Assembly (NCBI GenBank): GCA_964649515.1
Contig: CAZYPV010000002.1
Span: 1 to 64,000, forward strand
Reading direction: 5' to 3'
DNA from: CALKGK01 sp964649515
GTDB taxonomy: Bacteria; Bacteroidota; Bacteroidia; Flavobacteriales_D; Sanyastnellaceae
DNA length: 64,000 nt
In this document: positions 1-8,888 of the stretch, in pieces
Layout: each line of letters opens with the position of its first letter
Numbering within the stretch: position 1 is the stretch's first letter
Translations under genes and position numbers: made by a program
The notes under the pieces: generated by a model
Told to the model about the DNA's origin: nothing
The model's database searches: none
Seen by the model: only the letters and a program-made list of their open reading frames with translations

Positions 1-1955
1 CCAGCATTTCTGCCCAAAACTGGCAAAATGCGTTGATGGAGCGGGAACAACTCTTTGATTACACCAATACCCAAAGCCTCAAAAACGACGTTTGGAACGA
101 CCTCATCGAGCAAAACATCCTCACTTCAGAGTATGAAGATTTGGGGATTGATGTGGTTACCCAGGAGGAGTTTGATGAAATTCGTTTTGGTGAGCACATT
201 TCACCTTACGTTCAAAGTACCTTTTATGGTCAAAATGTTACGGAGGAAGCCAAGAGCAATTGGAGACAAAACTTCGCACAAATGGCTACTTCCGATCAGC
301 GTGCGCAGCGTCAGAAGTACAATGGATATACCAATGTGATTGTTTCCAAGCGCAAGCGTGAAAAATACAATAACCTCGTTCAAAAAGGGTTGTATGCGAG
401 CTCTTTGGACGCGAAGTACGATTATTTGGCCTCACAAGAAAAAGCCAACATCAAATATGTTGTAAAGCGTTATGATGACATCAACGATTCATTGGTGACA
501 GTGAAAGACAGCCAGGTTCGCGCTTACTACCAGAAGCACAAAGAAGATAAAGAATACGAAGAAACGAGATCAAGAGACATGAAATATGTGCTCTTCCGCA
601 TTGAGTCTTCTGCCGACGATATCAGCGCAGTTGAGAATGAGTTGAAAGACTTGGCAACCTCATGGCCTCAAGCTGAATCGGATTCGGTATTTGTGATTCA
701 AAATGCAGGTACTGGTCGTTACAATGAAGTAAGTTTCAAAGCAGCCGACACCACTGCGAATGAATTGGCACGTATGGCGTATGCCGCTAACATTGGTGAC
801 TTGGTTGGTCCGCGTCAAGACGGAGATACTTACCAATTGGGCCGTGTAGTTGCCAAAGGTGAGGTTGCAGATTCAACTGTATCTGTTCGTCACATTCTTC
901 TGAAAGCGAATGATGTAAATGACGAAGCCGAAATGAGCGAATTGAACGCTCGTGCAGACAGCCTAAAGCGCGTGTATAAAAGAGGTGGCGATTGGGACGA
1001 TTTGGTTCAACGCTTCTCTGATGATCCAGGATCAAAGAACAACGGTGGATTGTATGAGTATTTCCCAAGAAAACAAATGGTGAAGCCTTTCGAAGACTTC
1101 AGCTTTGATGGAAAAATTGGCGATATCGGCGCAGTTGAAACCAGTTATGGGGTTCACTTGATCGAAATTGTGGACCAGCGTTGGAAGGTGGACCAAGTAA
1201 GCTTGGCCTTGATTGAAAGAAGCATTGCTCCTTCAAGCACCACAAGAAAAGCGATTTTGAAAGAAGCTACCGACTTCTCTATTCTTTACAACAAAGAACA
1301 ACTCTTCCTCGATGGTGCTGACACCTCCGGATACGCGGTAGTAAGTGCCAATAAAATCACCCAAAATGCCCAAAACATTCAGGGAATCCAGAATGCAGGG
1401 AAAGTGGTTTCTTGGTTGTACCGACCAGAAGTAGAAAAAGGAGAAGTATCTACACCGATTTCCGTTAAAGACGGATACGTTGTAGCCTTGGTAACTGCTG
1501 TTCGCGAAGGTGGAATTCCAAGCTTCGAGAACGTTGAAGAAGAAATGCGAGCTGAAGTTTTGAAAGAAGAAAAAGCGAAGTTGTTCATGGATAAAATGAA
1601 GAACGGATCTACTCTTGAAGAAGTAGCTACGCTTGCTGAAGCTACTGTAAAAACAGCGCGTAACATTTCTCTGAAAACAACCACCATCGCCGGTTCTAGC
1701 GTAACACAACAAGAACCGGAGGTAGTAGGTATTGCTTTAGGTATTCCAATGGGCAACATGTCACTTCCCATCAAAGGAGAAGGCGGAGTTTGGGTTGTTG
1801 CCAAATCAGAAGAAAAAACCAGTGCTGAAGACAAGGAAGATTACTTCGAAGATCAAGATCGTTTAACGACCCGAATCAAAGGAGCAGCTTCAACACGCTT
1901 GTTCAACGCTATGAAAGAAGACGCCAACGTTGTTGACAACCGCTTGAGCTTCTAA
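1..1955 (+). CDS. PpiD/SurA-like peptidylprolyl isomerase chaperone, 5' partial
   Basis: The reading frame is open from the first complete codon at base 3, so the gene starts left of the window; the in-frame TTG at 33 and ATG at 36 are internal. About 650 residues are visible. A parvulin-type rotamase domain lies roughly 285-400 residues in, beginning with RHILLK and containing GGLYEYF and YGVHLIEI; a SurA-N-like helical region precedes it and a second, degenerate segment follows. In the PpiD family such a protein is anchored in the inner membrane by an N-terminal helix and helps fold exported proteins in the periplasm. That anchor would lie outside the window and cannot be seen. The gene ends 15 bp before a strong hairpin terminator. 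Confidence 0.85.
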   Translation, partial: SISAQNWQNALMEREQLFDYTNTQSLKNDVWNDLIEQNILTSEYEDLGIDVVTQEEFDEIRFGEHISPYVQSTFYGQNVTEEAKSNWRQNFAQMATSDQRAQRQKYNGYTNVIVSKRKREKYNNLVQKGLYASSLDAKYDYLASQEKANIKYVVKRYDDINDSLVTVKDSQVRAYYQKHKEDKEYEETRSRDMKYVLFRIESSADDISAVENELKDLATSWPQAESDSVFVIQNAGTGRYNEVSFKAADTTANELARMAYAANIGDLVGPRQDGDTYQLGRVVAKGEVADSTVSVRHILLKANDVNDEAEMSELNARADSLKRVYKRGGDWDDLVQRFSDDPGSKNNGGLYEYFPRKQMVKPFEDFSFDGKIGDIGAVETSYGVHLIEIVDQRWKVDQVSLALIERSIAPSSTTRKAILKEATDFSILYNKEQLFLDGADTSGYAVVSANKITQNAQNIQGIQNAGKVVSWLYRPEVEKGEVSTPISVKDGYVVALVTAVREGGIPSFENVEEEMRAEVLKEEKAKLFMDKMKNGSTLEEVATLAEATVKTARNISLKTTTIAGSSVTQQEPEVVGIALGIPMGNMSLPIKGEGGVWVVAKSEEKTSAEDKEDYFEDQDRLTTRIKGAASTRLFNAMKEDANVVDNRLSF

Positions 1956-1970
1956 GAGAATATTTGACCA

Positions 1971-2003
1971 AAAAAAAGTCCTGCATCTGCAGGACTTTTT
2001 TTT
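1971..2003 (+). terminator. Bidirectional intrinsic terminator between ppiD-like gene and queA
   Basis: An 8-bp perfect stem (1978-1985 with 1988-1995) is flanked by seven A on the left and eight T on the right, so it can terminate in both directions. It lies between two convergent genes, which is the expected place. Confidence 0.85.
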
Positions 2004-2028
2004 GTGCCATACTTTTTTAAGTGTGCCC

Positions 2029-3222
2029 CTACTCCTCTTTTTTCCAAAGAAGAGAAGTATCTCCATAACTGAGGAAACGGTATTTTTCACTTACGGCATG
2101 TTCATATACCCGCTTCCAATCTTCACCAATCAAAGAAGCCACTAAAAGTAAAAGCGTACTTTTTGGCAAATGGAAATTGGTAGTAATTCCATCAATGCTC
2201 TTTACGCGATAGCTCGGAACGATCATCAAGGACGTAGCTGCGTTGAGCTCCTGTGCTTCTCCTGCTTGCGACAATAGATAGCGCAAGGCCTCTGAATAGC
2301 TTTGAAAAGGATCCTCCAACTCGTATGGGTCGAATTGCTCCACTTTATTGGCTAACCTTCCATGCACTTTAGCCACAGCCAGCCAATACAAACTTTCCAA
2401 GGTTCGGAGGGAGGTTGTTCCCACGGCAACACGCGGACCCTCATGTGCGGCGAGGGCTTCAATGGTGCTCCTTTTCACAGAAATGTGTTCGGCGTGCATA
2501 TCATGATCGCGAAACTCTTCACTGCTTACTGGCTTAAACGTACCCGCTCCTACATGCAGTGTCAACTTCTCTATGGAGTGTCCGTTGGTACTTATCTCGC
2601 TTAAAATCTCGGGTGTATAGTGGAGTCCGGCCGTGGGTGCAGCAACAGAGCCGCGCACCTCGGCATAGGTTGTTTGGTAGCGCTCGGGGTCGGCTTCATC
2701 CACTTCCCGATTCATGTAAGGGGGAAGCGGAACTTTACCCAGTCTCTCCAAGAGTTCGCCAAAGTTACCATCCTTGGGATCCCAAATGAATTCCACCTCG
2801 GAGTGTTCTCCCATGTGCTGAAGCCGTTTGGCCTTCAACACCAAACCGTCGGCATCAAGAGAAATCACCTCTCCCTCTTTCCAGCGTTTTCCTCCCCCCA
2901 CAAGACTGGTCCAAATGCAAGCTCCCTTGGAGATCATCGCTTCTTCCATGCTTTTCGGCATCTTGGGTGCCAGAAGAAACAGTTCTACTCTTGCACCTGT
3001 TTCTCGAAACAAGATGATTCGCGCATTGATTACCTGCGTATTATTGATGACCAATTGGGTGTTGTTTGGAAGGAGCTGAGGAAGTTCAGCGAACACACGA
3101 TCTTGGATTGATCCCTCTTCAAAAACCAAAAGACGCGATGCTGTTCTTTCTCCCAGCGGTCGTTGAGCAATTAGACCATCAGGCAAGTGATAGTCGAAAT
3201 CGGAAATTTTAGTGGACTTCAT
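2029..3222 (-). CDS. queA: S-adenosylmethionine:tRNA ribosyltransferase-isomerase
   Basis: QueA transfers and isomerises the ribosyl moiety of AdoMet onto preQ1 at tRNA position 34, making epoxyqueuosine in the cytoplasm. The 397-residue protein opens with the family pattern FDYHLPDGLIAQ and carries RTASRLL, VINNTQVINARI, GSVAAPTAGLH, LHVGAGTF and TTNFHLPKSTLL. It is longer than the roughly 345-residue E. coli protein; the extra length sits in a middle insertion around residues 95-170, which is usual in Bacteroidota. The ATG at 3222 is preceded by a TACTTTTG promoter box only 4 bp away, so transcription may start at or next to the start codon. It stands alone; no other queuosine gene is nearby. 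Confidence 0.95.
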   Translation of the reverse strand: MKSTKISDFDYHLPDGLIAQRPLGERTASRLLVFEEGSIQDRVFAELPQLLPNNTQLVINNTQVINARIILFRETGARVELFLLAPKMPKSMEEAMISKGACIWTSLVGGGKRWKEGEVISLDADGLVLKAKRLQHMGEHSEVEFIWDPKDGNFGELLERLGKVPLPPYMNREVDEADPERYQTTYAEVRGSVAAPTAGLHYTPEILSEISTNGHSIEKLTLHVGAGTFKPVSSEEFRDHDMHAEHISVKRSTIEALAAHEGPRVAVGTTSLRTLESLYWLAVAKVHGRLANKVEQFDPYELEDPFQSYSEALRYLLSQAGEAQELNAATSLMIVPSYRVKSIDGITTNFHLPKSTLLLLVASLIGEDWKRVYEHAVSEKYRFLSYGDTSLLWKKEE

Positions 3223-3378
3223 GGTGCAAAAGTAGGTTATGTTGGGGATTGGATGGGGGTAAAAATGCCGAGTTATTTTATTGTTGTTTCAACTGCAAAT
3301 GAAGTTCTGACAAGGATGACATTCTGATGCTGTGAAGTCTGGGGTCCATTTAATACTGGTTTTGAAACATCATTTGCT
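3223..3378. other. Intergenic stretch up to the first scaffold gap; possible truncated minus-strand CDS end
   Basis: After the queA promoter box nothing is recognisable. On the minus strand a frame is open from the gap edge (3378) to a TAA at 3273-3275, about 34 codons, which could be the 3' end of a gene lost in the gap. The peptide resembles no family I know, and an open run this short can arise by chance, so I do not call it a gene. Confidence 0.3.
3227..3234 (-). promoter_or_regulatory. TAnnTTTG promoter box of queA
   Basis: Minus-strand TACTTTTG matches the Bacteroidota -7 consensus exactly. Only 4 bp separate it from the queA ATG. No TTTG -33 element is visible at the usual distance. 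Confidence 0.6.
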
Positions 3379-3478
3379 NNNNNNNNNNNNNNNNNNNNNN
3401 NNNNNNNNNNNNNNNNNNNNNNNNNNNNNNNNNNNNNNNNNNNNNNNNNNNNNNNNNNNNNNNNNNNNNNNNNNNNNN
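3379..3478. other. Assembly gap, 100 N
   Basis: Exactly 100 N, the conventional filler for a scaffold gap of unknown length. The flanks are not guaranteed to be contiguous at this distance. It removes the start of the antitoxin gene to the right. Confidence 0.99.
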
Positions 3479-3807
3479 AGACCAAAGAACGCATCAAACT
3501 TCCTTTGAACGCACTGAAGTTGCTTGCAGAAGTGCTCAAAGCGATGAGCGAAGGAAATCCAATATCTATTGTCCCTGTTGCCGCCGAAATGACAACTCAA
3601 GCTGCTGCAGATATCATAGGTTGTTCTCGACCTCATCTGGTGAAACTACTTGAAGAAGGAATGATTCCATTCTCTAAAGTTGGAAGGCACCGAAGGGTAA
3701 GAATTGAGGATGTTGTTGCCTACAAGAAGCAAATGAAAGAGAAGCAGCGCCTAGCATTGATTGAAATGATGAGAACAGACGAAGATTACGGGCTATATGA
3801 TTCATAG
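3479..3807 (+). CDS. Excisionase-type HTH antitoxin (VapB50-like), 5' truncated by gap
   Basis: The frame is open from the gap edge (codons visible from 3481), so the true start is lost; the in-frame TTG at 3505 is probably internal. About 109 residues are visible. The core has the excisionase/MerR-type winged HTH pattern TTQAAADIIGCSRPHLVKLL followed by the wing IPFSKVGRHRRVRIEDV. The stop lies 11 bp inside the next gene, a PIN-domain toxin. By family knowledge this HTH-plus-PIN arrangement is the VapBC50-like type II toxin-antitoxin class, where the HTH protein neutralises the nuclease and represses its own operon. The pairing is seen in the sequence; the toxin-antitoxin role is inferred. 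Confidence 0.8.
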
Positions 3808-4360
3808 TGTTCGATTCACCGCAGTGCTAGACACCAATGTTTTGTTCCCTCTCTTTTGCAGGGATATCCTTTTGTGGTTTGCATACTATGACTTATACAC
3901 TCCAAAATGGAGTGCCCATATTTTCGATGAGTGGCAAGATGTCATGAGACGCCACGACATGCCTGAAGAGAAAATCCAAAGGCAATTATTTGTGGTCAAA
4001 GATGCATTTCCAGATGCTTTGGTAACTAGTTACGAGCCAATCATCCCCTCCCTTGAAATGAAAGATGAAAAGGATAGGCACGTTCTTGCGGCTGCAATTA
4101 AGACGAATGCCAATGTCATTGTAACGAATAACCTTAAAGACTTCAACAATGATTACTTAGCCACATTCAATTTAACCGCAAAGAGTCCAGATGACTTCCT
4201 CACCGATACCATCGACTTGAACCAAAAGACAGCTATCGAGGCATTTAAAGCTATGGTTCTACAGAAAAAGAATCCGCCACTAACTGAACTCGAAGTATTA
4301 GAGGTTTTGAAGAAAAGTGGGGTAATCGAATCAGCAAATTATCTGCACTCTCTGATTTAG
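3797..4360 (+). CDS. PIN-domain ribonuclease toxin (VapC50-like)
   Basis: This 187-residue protein has a PIN nuclease fold: VLDTNVLF with Asp12, Glu45 in FDEW, Asp93 in DEKDRHVLAAA, and VTNNLKDF with Asp115. These four acidic residues are the expected Mg-binding set. A C-terminal helical part of about 50 residues (KTAIEAF, LTELEVLEVL) follows, as in VapC50-type proteins. It overlaps the antitoxin by 11 bp, implying translational coupling. PIN toxins of this class cut RNA when unopposed by their antitoxin. The target cannot be read from sequence. It is probably an acquired or mobile defence or stress module, given the housekeeping genes around it and the scaffold break beside it. Confidence 0.82.
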   Translation: MIHSVRFTAVLDTNVLFPLFCRDILLWFAYYDLYTPKWSAHIFDEWQDVMRRHDMPEEKIQRQLFVVKDAFPDALVTSYEPIIPSLEMKDEKDRHVLAAAIKTNANVIVTNNLKDFNNDYLATFNLTAKSPDDFLTDTIDLNQKTAIEAFKAMVLQKKNPPLTELEVLEVLKKSGVIESANYLHSLI

Positions 4361-4562
4361 CTCACATATTGCTTCTAGTAGAAGGACCATTCCTTAATTA
4401 AGGCTAGAAACAAAAAAGAAGCTCCCGATCGTTATCGAGAGCTTCCAAACCTTAACTAAAACTAACTATACTATTTATCACACAGTCCAAGAAAGGACTG
4501 CTCCTTGTGGTAAACTATACTTCTTATACAGGTAAACGTACTTCTACCCTACCTTGTTGTAC
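4361..4562. other. Intergenic region between toxin and fecR
   Basis: It contains the minus-strand terminator at 4411-4445 and a second hairpin (4483-4488 with 4495-4500, 6-bp stem, 6-nt loop) with no U tract. Both would lie in the 3' untranslated region of the fecR transcript. No ORF is convincing. Confidence 0.5.
4411..4445 (-). terminator. Intrinsic terminator of the sigma/TonB receptor/fecR operon
   Basis: Read on the minus strand, a stem of 7 + 4 bp with one internal mismatch (4418-4445) is followed by six T (4417-4412). It lies about 115 bp after the fecR stop codon. Confidence 0.75.
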
Positions 4563-5396
4563 TCATTTCTTGAATATTTTTACAATTGAATCGTTCGTCA
4601 ATTGATAATCATAACCATAAGGAAGGCAAATTGTTTTCAAGGCGGTTTCCAACTGGTCTGTTTCAAACTCTCCGGTGAAGGTTTCAGCACCTGTTCCTTC
4701 GAATTCGATGCGCACTTCATAACGGCGCTCAATGTCTTTCAATACTTTTTCCAGCGGGGCAGCATCGTACGAAAATGCCCAGCCATTCATCCACAGTGGA
4801 GTACTCCCGTCAAATGACCGAACGGCCGATAATCTTCCTTCGTTCAAGCTTGTTGACTCCTGAGGTAAAAGAAGTCGGCTTTCGCTTTCTTCGTTGGTCA
4901 CTTCGACTTTCACTTTCCCGGTGTAGCAATGCACCTCAAAAAGATTTTCTTCACCAAAAACATTGAAGCTGGTTCCAAGAACGCTCACTACTCCTTCCTT
5001 GGTTATCACATCGAAGCGAGATCCCTCCTCCACTTCGAAAAAGGCTTCTCCATCCAAATTCAAACTGCGCTCGGTAAAATCCTCCGAATATGCGATGCTT
5101 GAATTCTTGTTCAAATGCACTTGTGAACCGTCAGGCAAAACATGCGTGATGGCACTTTGCCCTGAGGCTATCTTCACCTCATCATTCTGCAAGAAAAATA
5201 GGGCTGCAATGGCCAACATAGCGGCTCCTGACAATGCCCACCAAAGCGGACGTTTGCTCGAGTTGATCGAACGAACTTTCCCCTCTTCCAAACCAGCTAT
5301 CTTCATCTGAAGTTCCTCCCAAGCAGCTGCCTTGCTTTGCTTGAAGGGTACAGACCATTGCTGGAGTATCTTTGAATATTTCTTCTCTTCTTTCAC
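4563..5396 (-). CDS. FecR-type anti-sigma factor
   Basis: This 277-residue inner-membrane protein has a short cytoplasmic N-terminal segment (about 1-48), one membrane helix (about 51-69, ALSGAAMLAIAALFF), a periplasmic FecR domain (LPDGSQVHLNKNSSI, GEAFFEVEEG, VLGTSFNVF) and a C-terminal DUF4974-like domain (LEKVLKDIERRYEVRIEF). FecR proteins hold an ECF sigma factor inactive and release it when the cognate TonB receptor signals. It is the last gene of the operon whose first gene is the ECF sigma factor; FecR more often follows the sigma gene directly. The start is a GTG at 5396; no in-frame ATG precedes it. A 58-bp space separates it from the DUF4249 gene. Confidence 0.88.
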   Translation of the reverse strand: MKEEKKYSKILQQWSVPFKQSKAAAWEELQMKIAGLEEGKVRSINSSKRPLWWALSGAAMLAIAALFFLQNDEVKIASGQSAITHVLPDGSQVHLNKNSSIAYSEDFTERSLNLDGEAFFEVEEGSRFDVITKEGVVSVLGTSFNVFGEENLFEVHCYTGKVKVEVTNEESESRLLLPQESTSLNEGRLSAVRSFDGSTPLWMNGWAFSYDAAPLEKVLKDIERRYEVRIEFEGTGAETFTGEFETDQLETALKTICLPYGYDYQLTNDSIVKIFKK

Positions 5397-5454
5397 TTCG
5401 CGTTTTTGACTTATTCAGCATAAATACAAGCAGGACACTCACTCCCCTACCTGA

Positions 5455-6213
5455 TTAAGGGCTTATTGTTAAAGGTATTTCAATTTTGGTTGCCCCGTAG
5501 ATGAATCCCGATCCATTGTACACATTATCTGGAAAGGCATCGAGAGCTCCATCCAAGGGGTCTGGACGATAGAAAAACGCCGCTTCATAGTCTTCAGGCA
5601 CAGCGTATATCACCAAATGGTGTTCCCCATAAAATTCGAAATCGGTATCAAAAAGCGTAGCCCCTTGTCCGGGTACAGGACCGTTAAAAGAGCTGGAGAA
5701 CTGTCCTGAAGGCACCGTGAATGGAATTTCTACGCCATTCTCTTCTTCCAACACGAGCAATTGTGTTGTTCCAATGTTGTTCTGCCAAAGTACTGTGAAA
5801 ATGGGCTGCCCAGTTGAGGCTTCATCAATCGGAATCACTTGAGCGGAGATCTGGTTGATCTCCAACTGTGGAGGAACTTGGATTTGTGCGCTGACATTTC
5901 GTTCTTGGGCGATGATTTCGAGAGTGTAGCGGGTGTTGGGTGAGATGAGATCGTTTTCGGCGCTTCGAAGCTGAGCATTGATCAATTCAAGTGGAATCAA
6001 TACACCACTTTCCGATTCGAGGTAAGCCTCTTGGATTTGCGGAGCGTCTTCGCCACGGAGATTAGCGATGTCCAAAACCACAGGCTCGTTGGCAAGCAAA
6101 ACACCATTGACGACGAGCCAAGCATCGCTGTCATCGTTCAAACTTTCTACACATGCTCCCAAAACAAAGAGCAAAAAAAGCAGATGGATCTTATGTTTGA
6201 CGAAGCTTACCAT
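5455..6213 (-). CDS. DUF4249-family lipoprotein, partner of the TonB receptor
   Basis: This 252-residue protein has a lipoprotein signal (LLFVLGAC, acylated Cys21). Then comes the DUF4249 start, CVESLNDDSDAWLVVNGVL, with Ig-like beta strands and further motifs typical of the family (LISPNTRYTLEI, IQVPPQLEI). DUF4249 lipoproteins are regularly encoded beside STN-containing TonB-dependent receptors in Bacteroidota and are presumed to cap or assist them at the cell surface; the ligand is unknown. Its start overlaps the receptor's stop by 7 bp, so the two are probably translationally coupled. Confidence 0.85.
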   Translation of the reverse strand: MVSFVKHKIHLLFLLFVLGACVESLNDDSDAWLVVNGVLLANEPVVLDIANLRGEDAPQIQEAYLESESGVLIPLELINAQLRSAENDLISPNTRYTLEIIAQERNVSAQIQVPPQLEINQISAQVIPIDEASTGQPIFTVLWQNNIGTTQLLVLEEENGVEIPFTVPSGQFSSSFNGPVPGQGATLFDTDFEFYGEHHLVIYAVPEDYEAAFFYRPDPLDGALDAFPDNVYNGSGFIYGATKIEIPLTISP

Positions 6214-8885
6214 TGCACTGAAATTTGAATGGAAGGGGTAAATCCAAGGTAAGCAAGTTGACTCAATTCAACACTCAATCCATCTTGCGTGAGTCCAGAA
6301 ACATAAAACTGCTGATCTCTCACATTGAGTCGGTCATAAACATTGAAGCAAGAGAGTCCGGCAAAAACATTCGCTCCACCGATGGAGAATGCATAATCTA
6401 GGCTGAGGTCCAAACGGTGGTACGCTGGCAAACGATCTCCCAACAAGGCGCCAAATCCGGCCCAGTTGCTCGTTTGATTGGGGAGAAGATTCACATCGTA
6501 ATTTCCGAGGTAGTTGGTTGTGGGAATGCCGCTTCCATAGACCCAAATTGCCGAAGCCTTCCACGGGCCTGAGCGAAACAAATAAACCGCCTTCAGCTCA
6601 TGGGTTTCTAAAAAGCGGGCAGGGATCAAATCTTCGGCCGGCAATTGAAAATCGTTCTGATTATAACTTAAAGTATACCCCAACCATGCACTGTGTTTGC
6701 CCAGTTCTCTTTTCAATAGCAGCTCACCCCCGAGCACCATTCCATCACCAAAAAGATAGTCCTGATTACTCAATGGCGGGGTTAAACCGTTCAACAACTG
6801 CACATCTTCAACCACTCCTTCCTTCATCACCCAAAAACCATCCAAGGTTAATGTCCATGGTGATTTCATCCAAGAAACACCTCCGGTAATTTGGCGCGAT
6901 CGAAGTGAAGGCACCCCTTCATCTCCTGAAGCCAATGTCCACAGATCGGCAGTATTAAGGAGTAAATTCTGTCTTTGGACCCTTCGAATGAACTGTTCAT
7001 TCACCCCTATACCCACTCTCCATTGCCAAGTTTTCTTCGGCATCCACTTTACGAGAAGTCGGGGGTTAATACTCATTCCATCGCGCCTTGAATATGCATT
7101 GAGTCTCCATCCTCCCAAAACCTCGAAGCGCTCATTTTTCTTCCAAGTATCCTGAACATACAAAGAGAACAGCTGTGCACTGCCCTCCTGGCCAGCAGCA
7201 CTTCTTCCCTCATTCAAGCTTTGATTATCGATGGAATAGTTGGTGAAGTGACCCCCCGCTTTGACCTCATGATGTTCTTGGTTCCAGGTGTGATCAAGGC
7301 GGAAAGTAGCATCGTCGAGGCGGGTATTTCGATCGAAGAAAACGGTATCCACAAAGCCAATGAATCGATTGTCTTGCACGTCAAATCCAAAAAGGGAGCT
7401 TTGGTAGGAAGAATAGCCCAAGGTAGCATTCGTGAAATGATCTGGTCTCCATTGTCTGCTCCATTTCCCGCTCACTCCAAGGTTTCCCCATTCACTCAGA
7501 TCATTGTATTGCACCCTTAACCTTAAGTCAGAACTGAGGTCTTCATAGCTCAAATCCAGTTGATCTTGTCCGGAAAAAAAGCTCAAAGCAAAACGGTCTT
7601 TTTGGCTTGTTTCAAACCCCACTTTAAAATGCAGGTCGTAAAAATAAAAACGGGGAGGTGTTTCGCTAAAGGGATCGACGGAAGCTTGGTTATTGCTTTG
7701 AATGCTCCGTTCATATACATTGTTAAACAAGGACTGGTACAATGGGGAAAAAACCACATCGGAAAAGGACCGACGAAAAGAGAGCATCATGGAGGCTTGT
7801 TTGGCGAGAATAGGACTCTCAATCAGTGCCGAAAAACTCATCAAACTCAGGTCAACCCGCGTATTCGGTCGGAGCAAATTCCCATTTTTTGCCGTCAGTT
7901 CCAGCACAGCGCTTCCTCGCCCTCCGTATTCAGAGCTGAGTACTCCTTTGTGAATTCGTGCGTTCTTGATGCTGTTGGAATTGAAACCGCTAAAGAGTCC
8001 GTAGAAGTGATCCACATGGTACAGAGTGAAACCGTCCAACATGATGAGATTCTCATCGGAAGCTCCACCCCGGACATGAAACTCTGCGCTACTTTCCGTG
8101 GTGGCCGAAATGCCCGGTAAAAGCTGAAACGACCGCACCACATCCTGTTCTCCAATGTTGGGCAGCATTTCCATCACACTCATGTTGAGGCTATAAATAC
8201 CCGGTAACTCTCCAGTACTCATCACCTCTCCCAGCTTAGAAAGAACAGTAACCTCAGGAAGTAGCCCTTCATCTTTATTCAATAAAACTTGAATGGGCTT
8301 CTTTTCATCGGAAGGTTGAAAGCGATAAATCTGGGTTTGATATCCAATGTAGCTGATCACCATCTCTGCCGTATCGCTGCTCACATTGAACAATTGGAAA
8401 TAGCCTTCCAAATTGCTCGAAGCTCCCATTTGTTCCCCTTTTTCTCGCACGTTAGCAAAAGGGAGCGGTTCTAAGCTGCTAGCGTCGAGAATTCTGCCCT
8501 CAACGGTGAAATTGGTTCTTGTAGGACTCACTTTTGTATGAGCCGTCACCCTCTCTTGTTTAAAAATCACGAAGGTACCGTCCACGTTTTCATAGTTCAA
8601 GCCCCTCGAATAGCAAAGCTCGTCCAACACCTCGTTGATGGAAGCCTTGGTAAAACGGGCAGTGACGATAAATTGTTTGAGCGCTTTACCGTCGTAAGCG
8701 AAGGAATAATTGAAGTCCTTTTGGATGGTCTTGAGCACACGATGCAAGGGCACTTCATCAAAAGAAGCGCTGATCCTTGTGGAATCCTCTTGGAGCATCT
8801 TCTCTAGAAAAAATGGGGCATTGGGCAAAGCGAAAAGCAAGCTTGAAGAGAGCAAAAGCAGAAAGACGAGCCCTATTTTTCTCAT
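6207..8885 (-). CDS. TonB-dependent receptor with STN signalling domain (FecA-like)
   Basis: This is an 892-residue outer-membrane receptor. Order of parts: signal peptide (1-20); STN domain (about 35-105, VPLHRVLKTIQKDFNYSFAYDG), which transmits ligand occupancy to FecR; carboxypeptidase-regulatory-like domain (about 128-205, VEGRILDASSLEPLPFANV); plug (about 225-335, ELPGIYSLN, VRSFQLLPGI, FHVRGGASDENLIMLDG); and a 22-strand-type barrel ending in an aromatic residue (QISVQW). The family imports scarce substrates with TonB energy. The substrate cannot be read from the sequence; such systems serve Fe-siderophores, peptides or glycans. The gene starts 3 bp after the sigma factor stop and overlaps the DUF4249 gene, so the set forms one cell-surface signalling unit. 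Confidence 0.92.
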   Translation of the reverse strand: MRKIGLVFLLLLSSSLLFALPNAPFFLEKMLQEDSTRISASFDEVPLHRVLKTIQKDFNYSFAYDGKALKQFIVTARFTKASINEVLDELCYSRGLNYENVDGTFVIFKQERVTAHTKVSPTRTNFTVEGRILDASSLEPLPFANVREKGEQMGASSNLEGYFQLFNVSSDTAEMVISYIGYQTQIYRFQPSDEKKPIQVLLNKDEGLLPEVTVLSKLGEVMSTGELPGIYSLNMSVMEMLPNIGEQDVVRSFQLLPGISATTESSAEFHVRGGASDENLIMLDGFTLYHVDHFYGLFSGFNSNSIKNARIHKGVLSSEYGGRGSAVLELTAKNGNLLRPNTRVDLSLMSFSALIESPILAKQASMMLSFRRSFSDVVFSPLYQSLFNNVYERSIQSNNQASVDPFSETPPRFYFYDLHFKVGFETSQKDRFALSFFSGQDQLDLSYEDLSSDLRLRVQYNDLSEWGNLGVSGKWSRQWRPDHFTNATLGYSSYQSSLFGFDVQDNRFIGFVDTVFFDRNTRLDDATFRLDHTWNQEHHEVKAGGHFTNYSIDNQSLNEGRSAAGQEGSAQLFSLYVQDTWKKNERFEVLGGWRLNAYSRRDGMSINPRLLVKWMPKKTWQWRVGIGVNEQFIRRVQRQNLLLNTADLWTLASGDEGVPSLRSRQITGGVSWMKSPWTLTLDGFWVMKEGVVEDVQLLNGLTPPLSNQDYLFGDGMVLGGELLLKRELGKHSAWLGYTLSYNQNDFQLPAEDLIPARFLETHELKAVYLFRSGPWKASAIWVYGSGIPTTNYLGNYDVNLLPNQTSNWAGFGALLGDRLPAYHRLDLSLDYAFSIGGANVFAGLSCFNVYDRLNVRDQQFYVSGLTQDGLSVELSQLAYLGFTPSIQISVQW

Positions 8886-8888
8886 GGT

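Noticed and set aside
5397..5421. A frame starting with ATG (at 5421) that would join fecR after a one-base shift, suggesting a frameshift at the fecR start
   Set aside because: The GTG at 5396 gives a complete FecR with a normal cytoplasmic segment, and the upstream frame encodes nothing recognisable. A sequencing slip cannot be excluded but is not needed.
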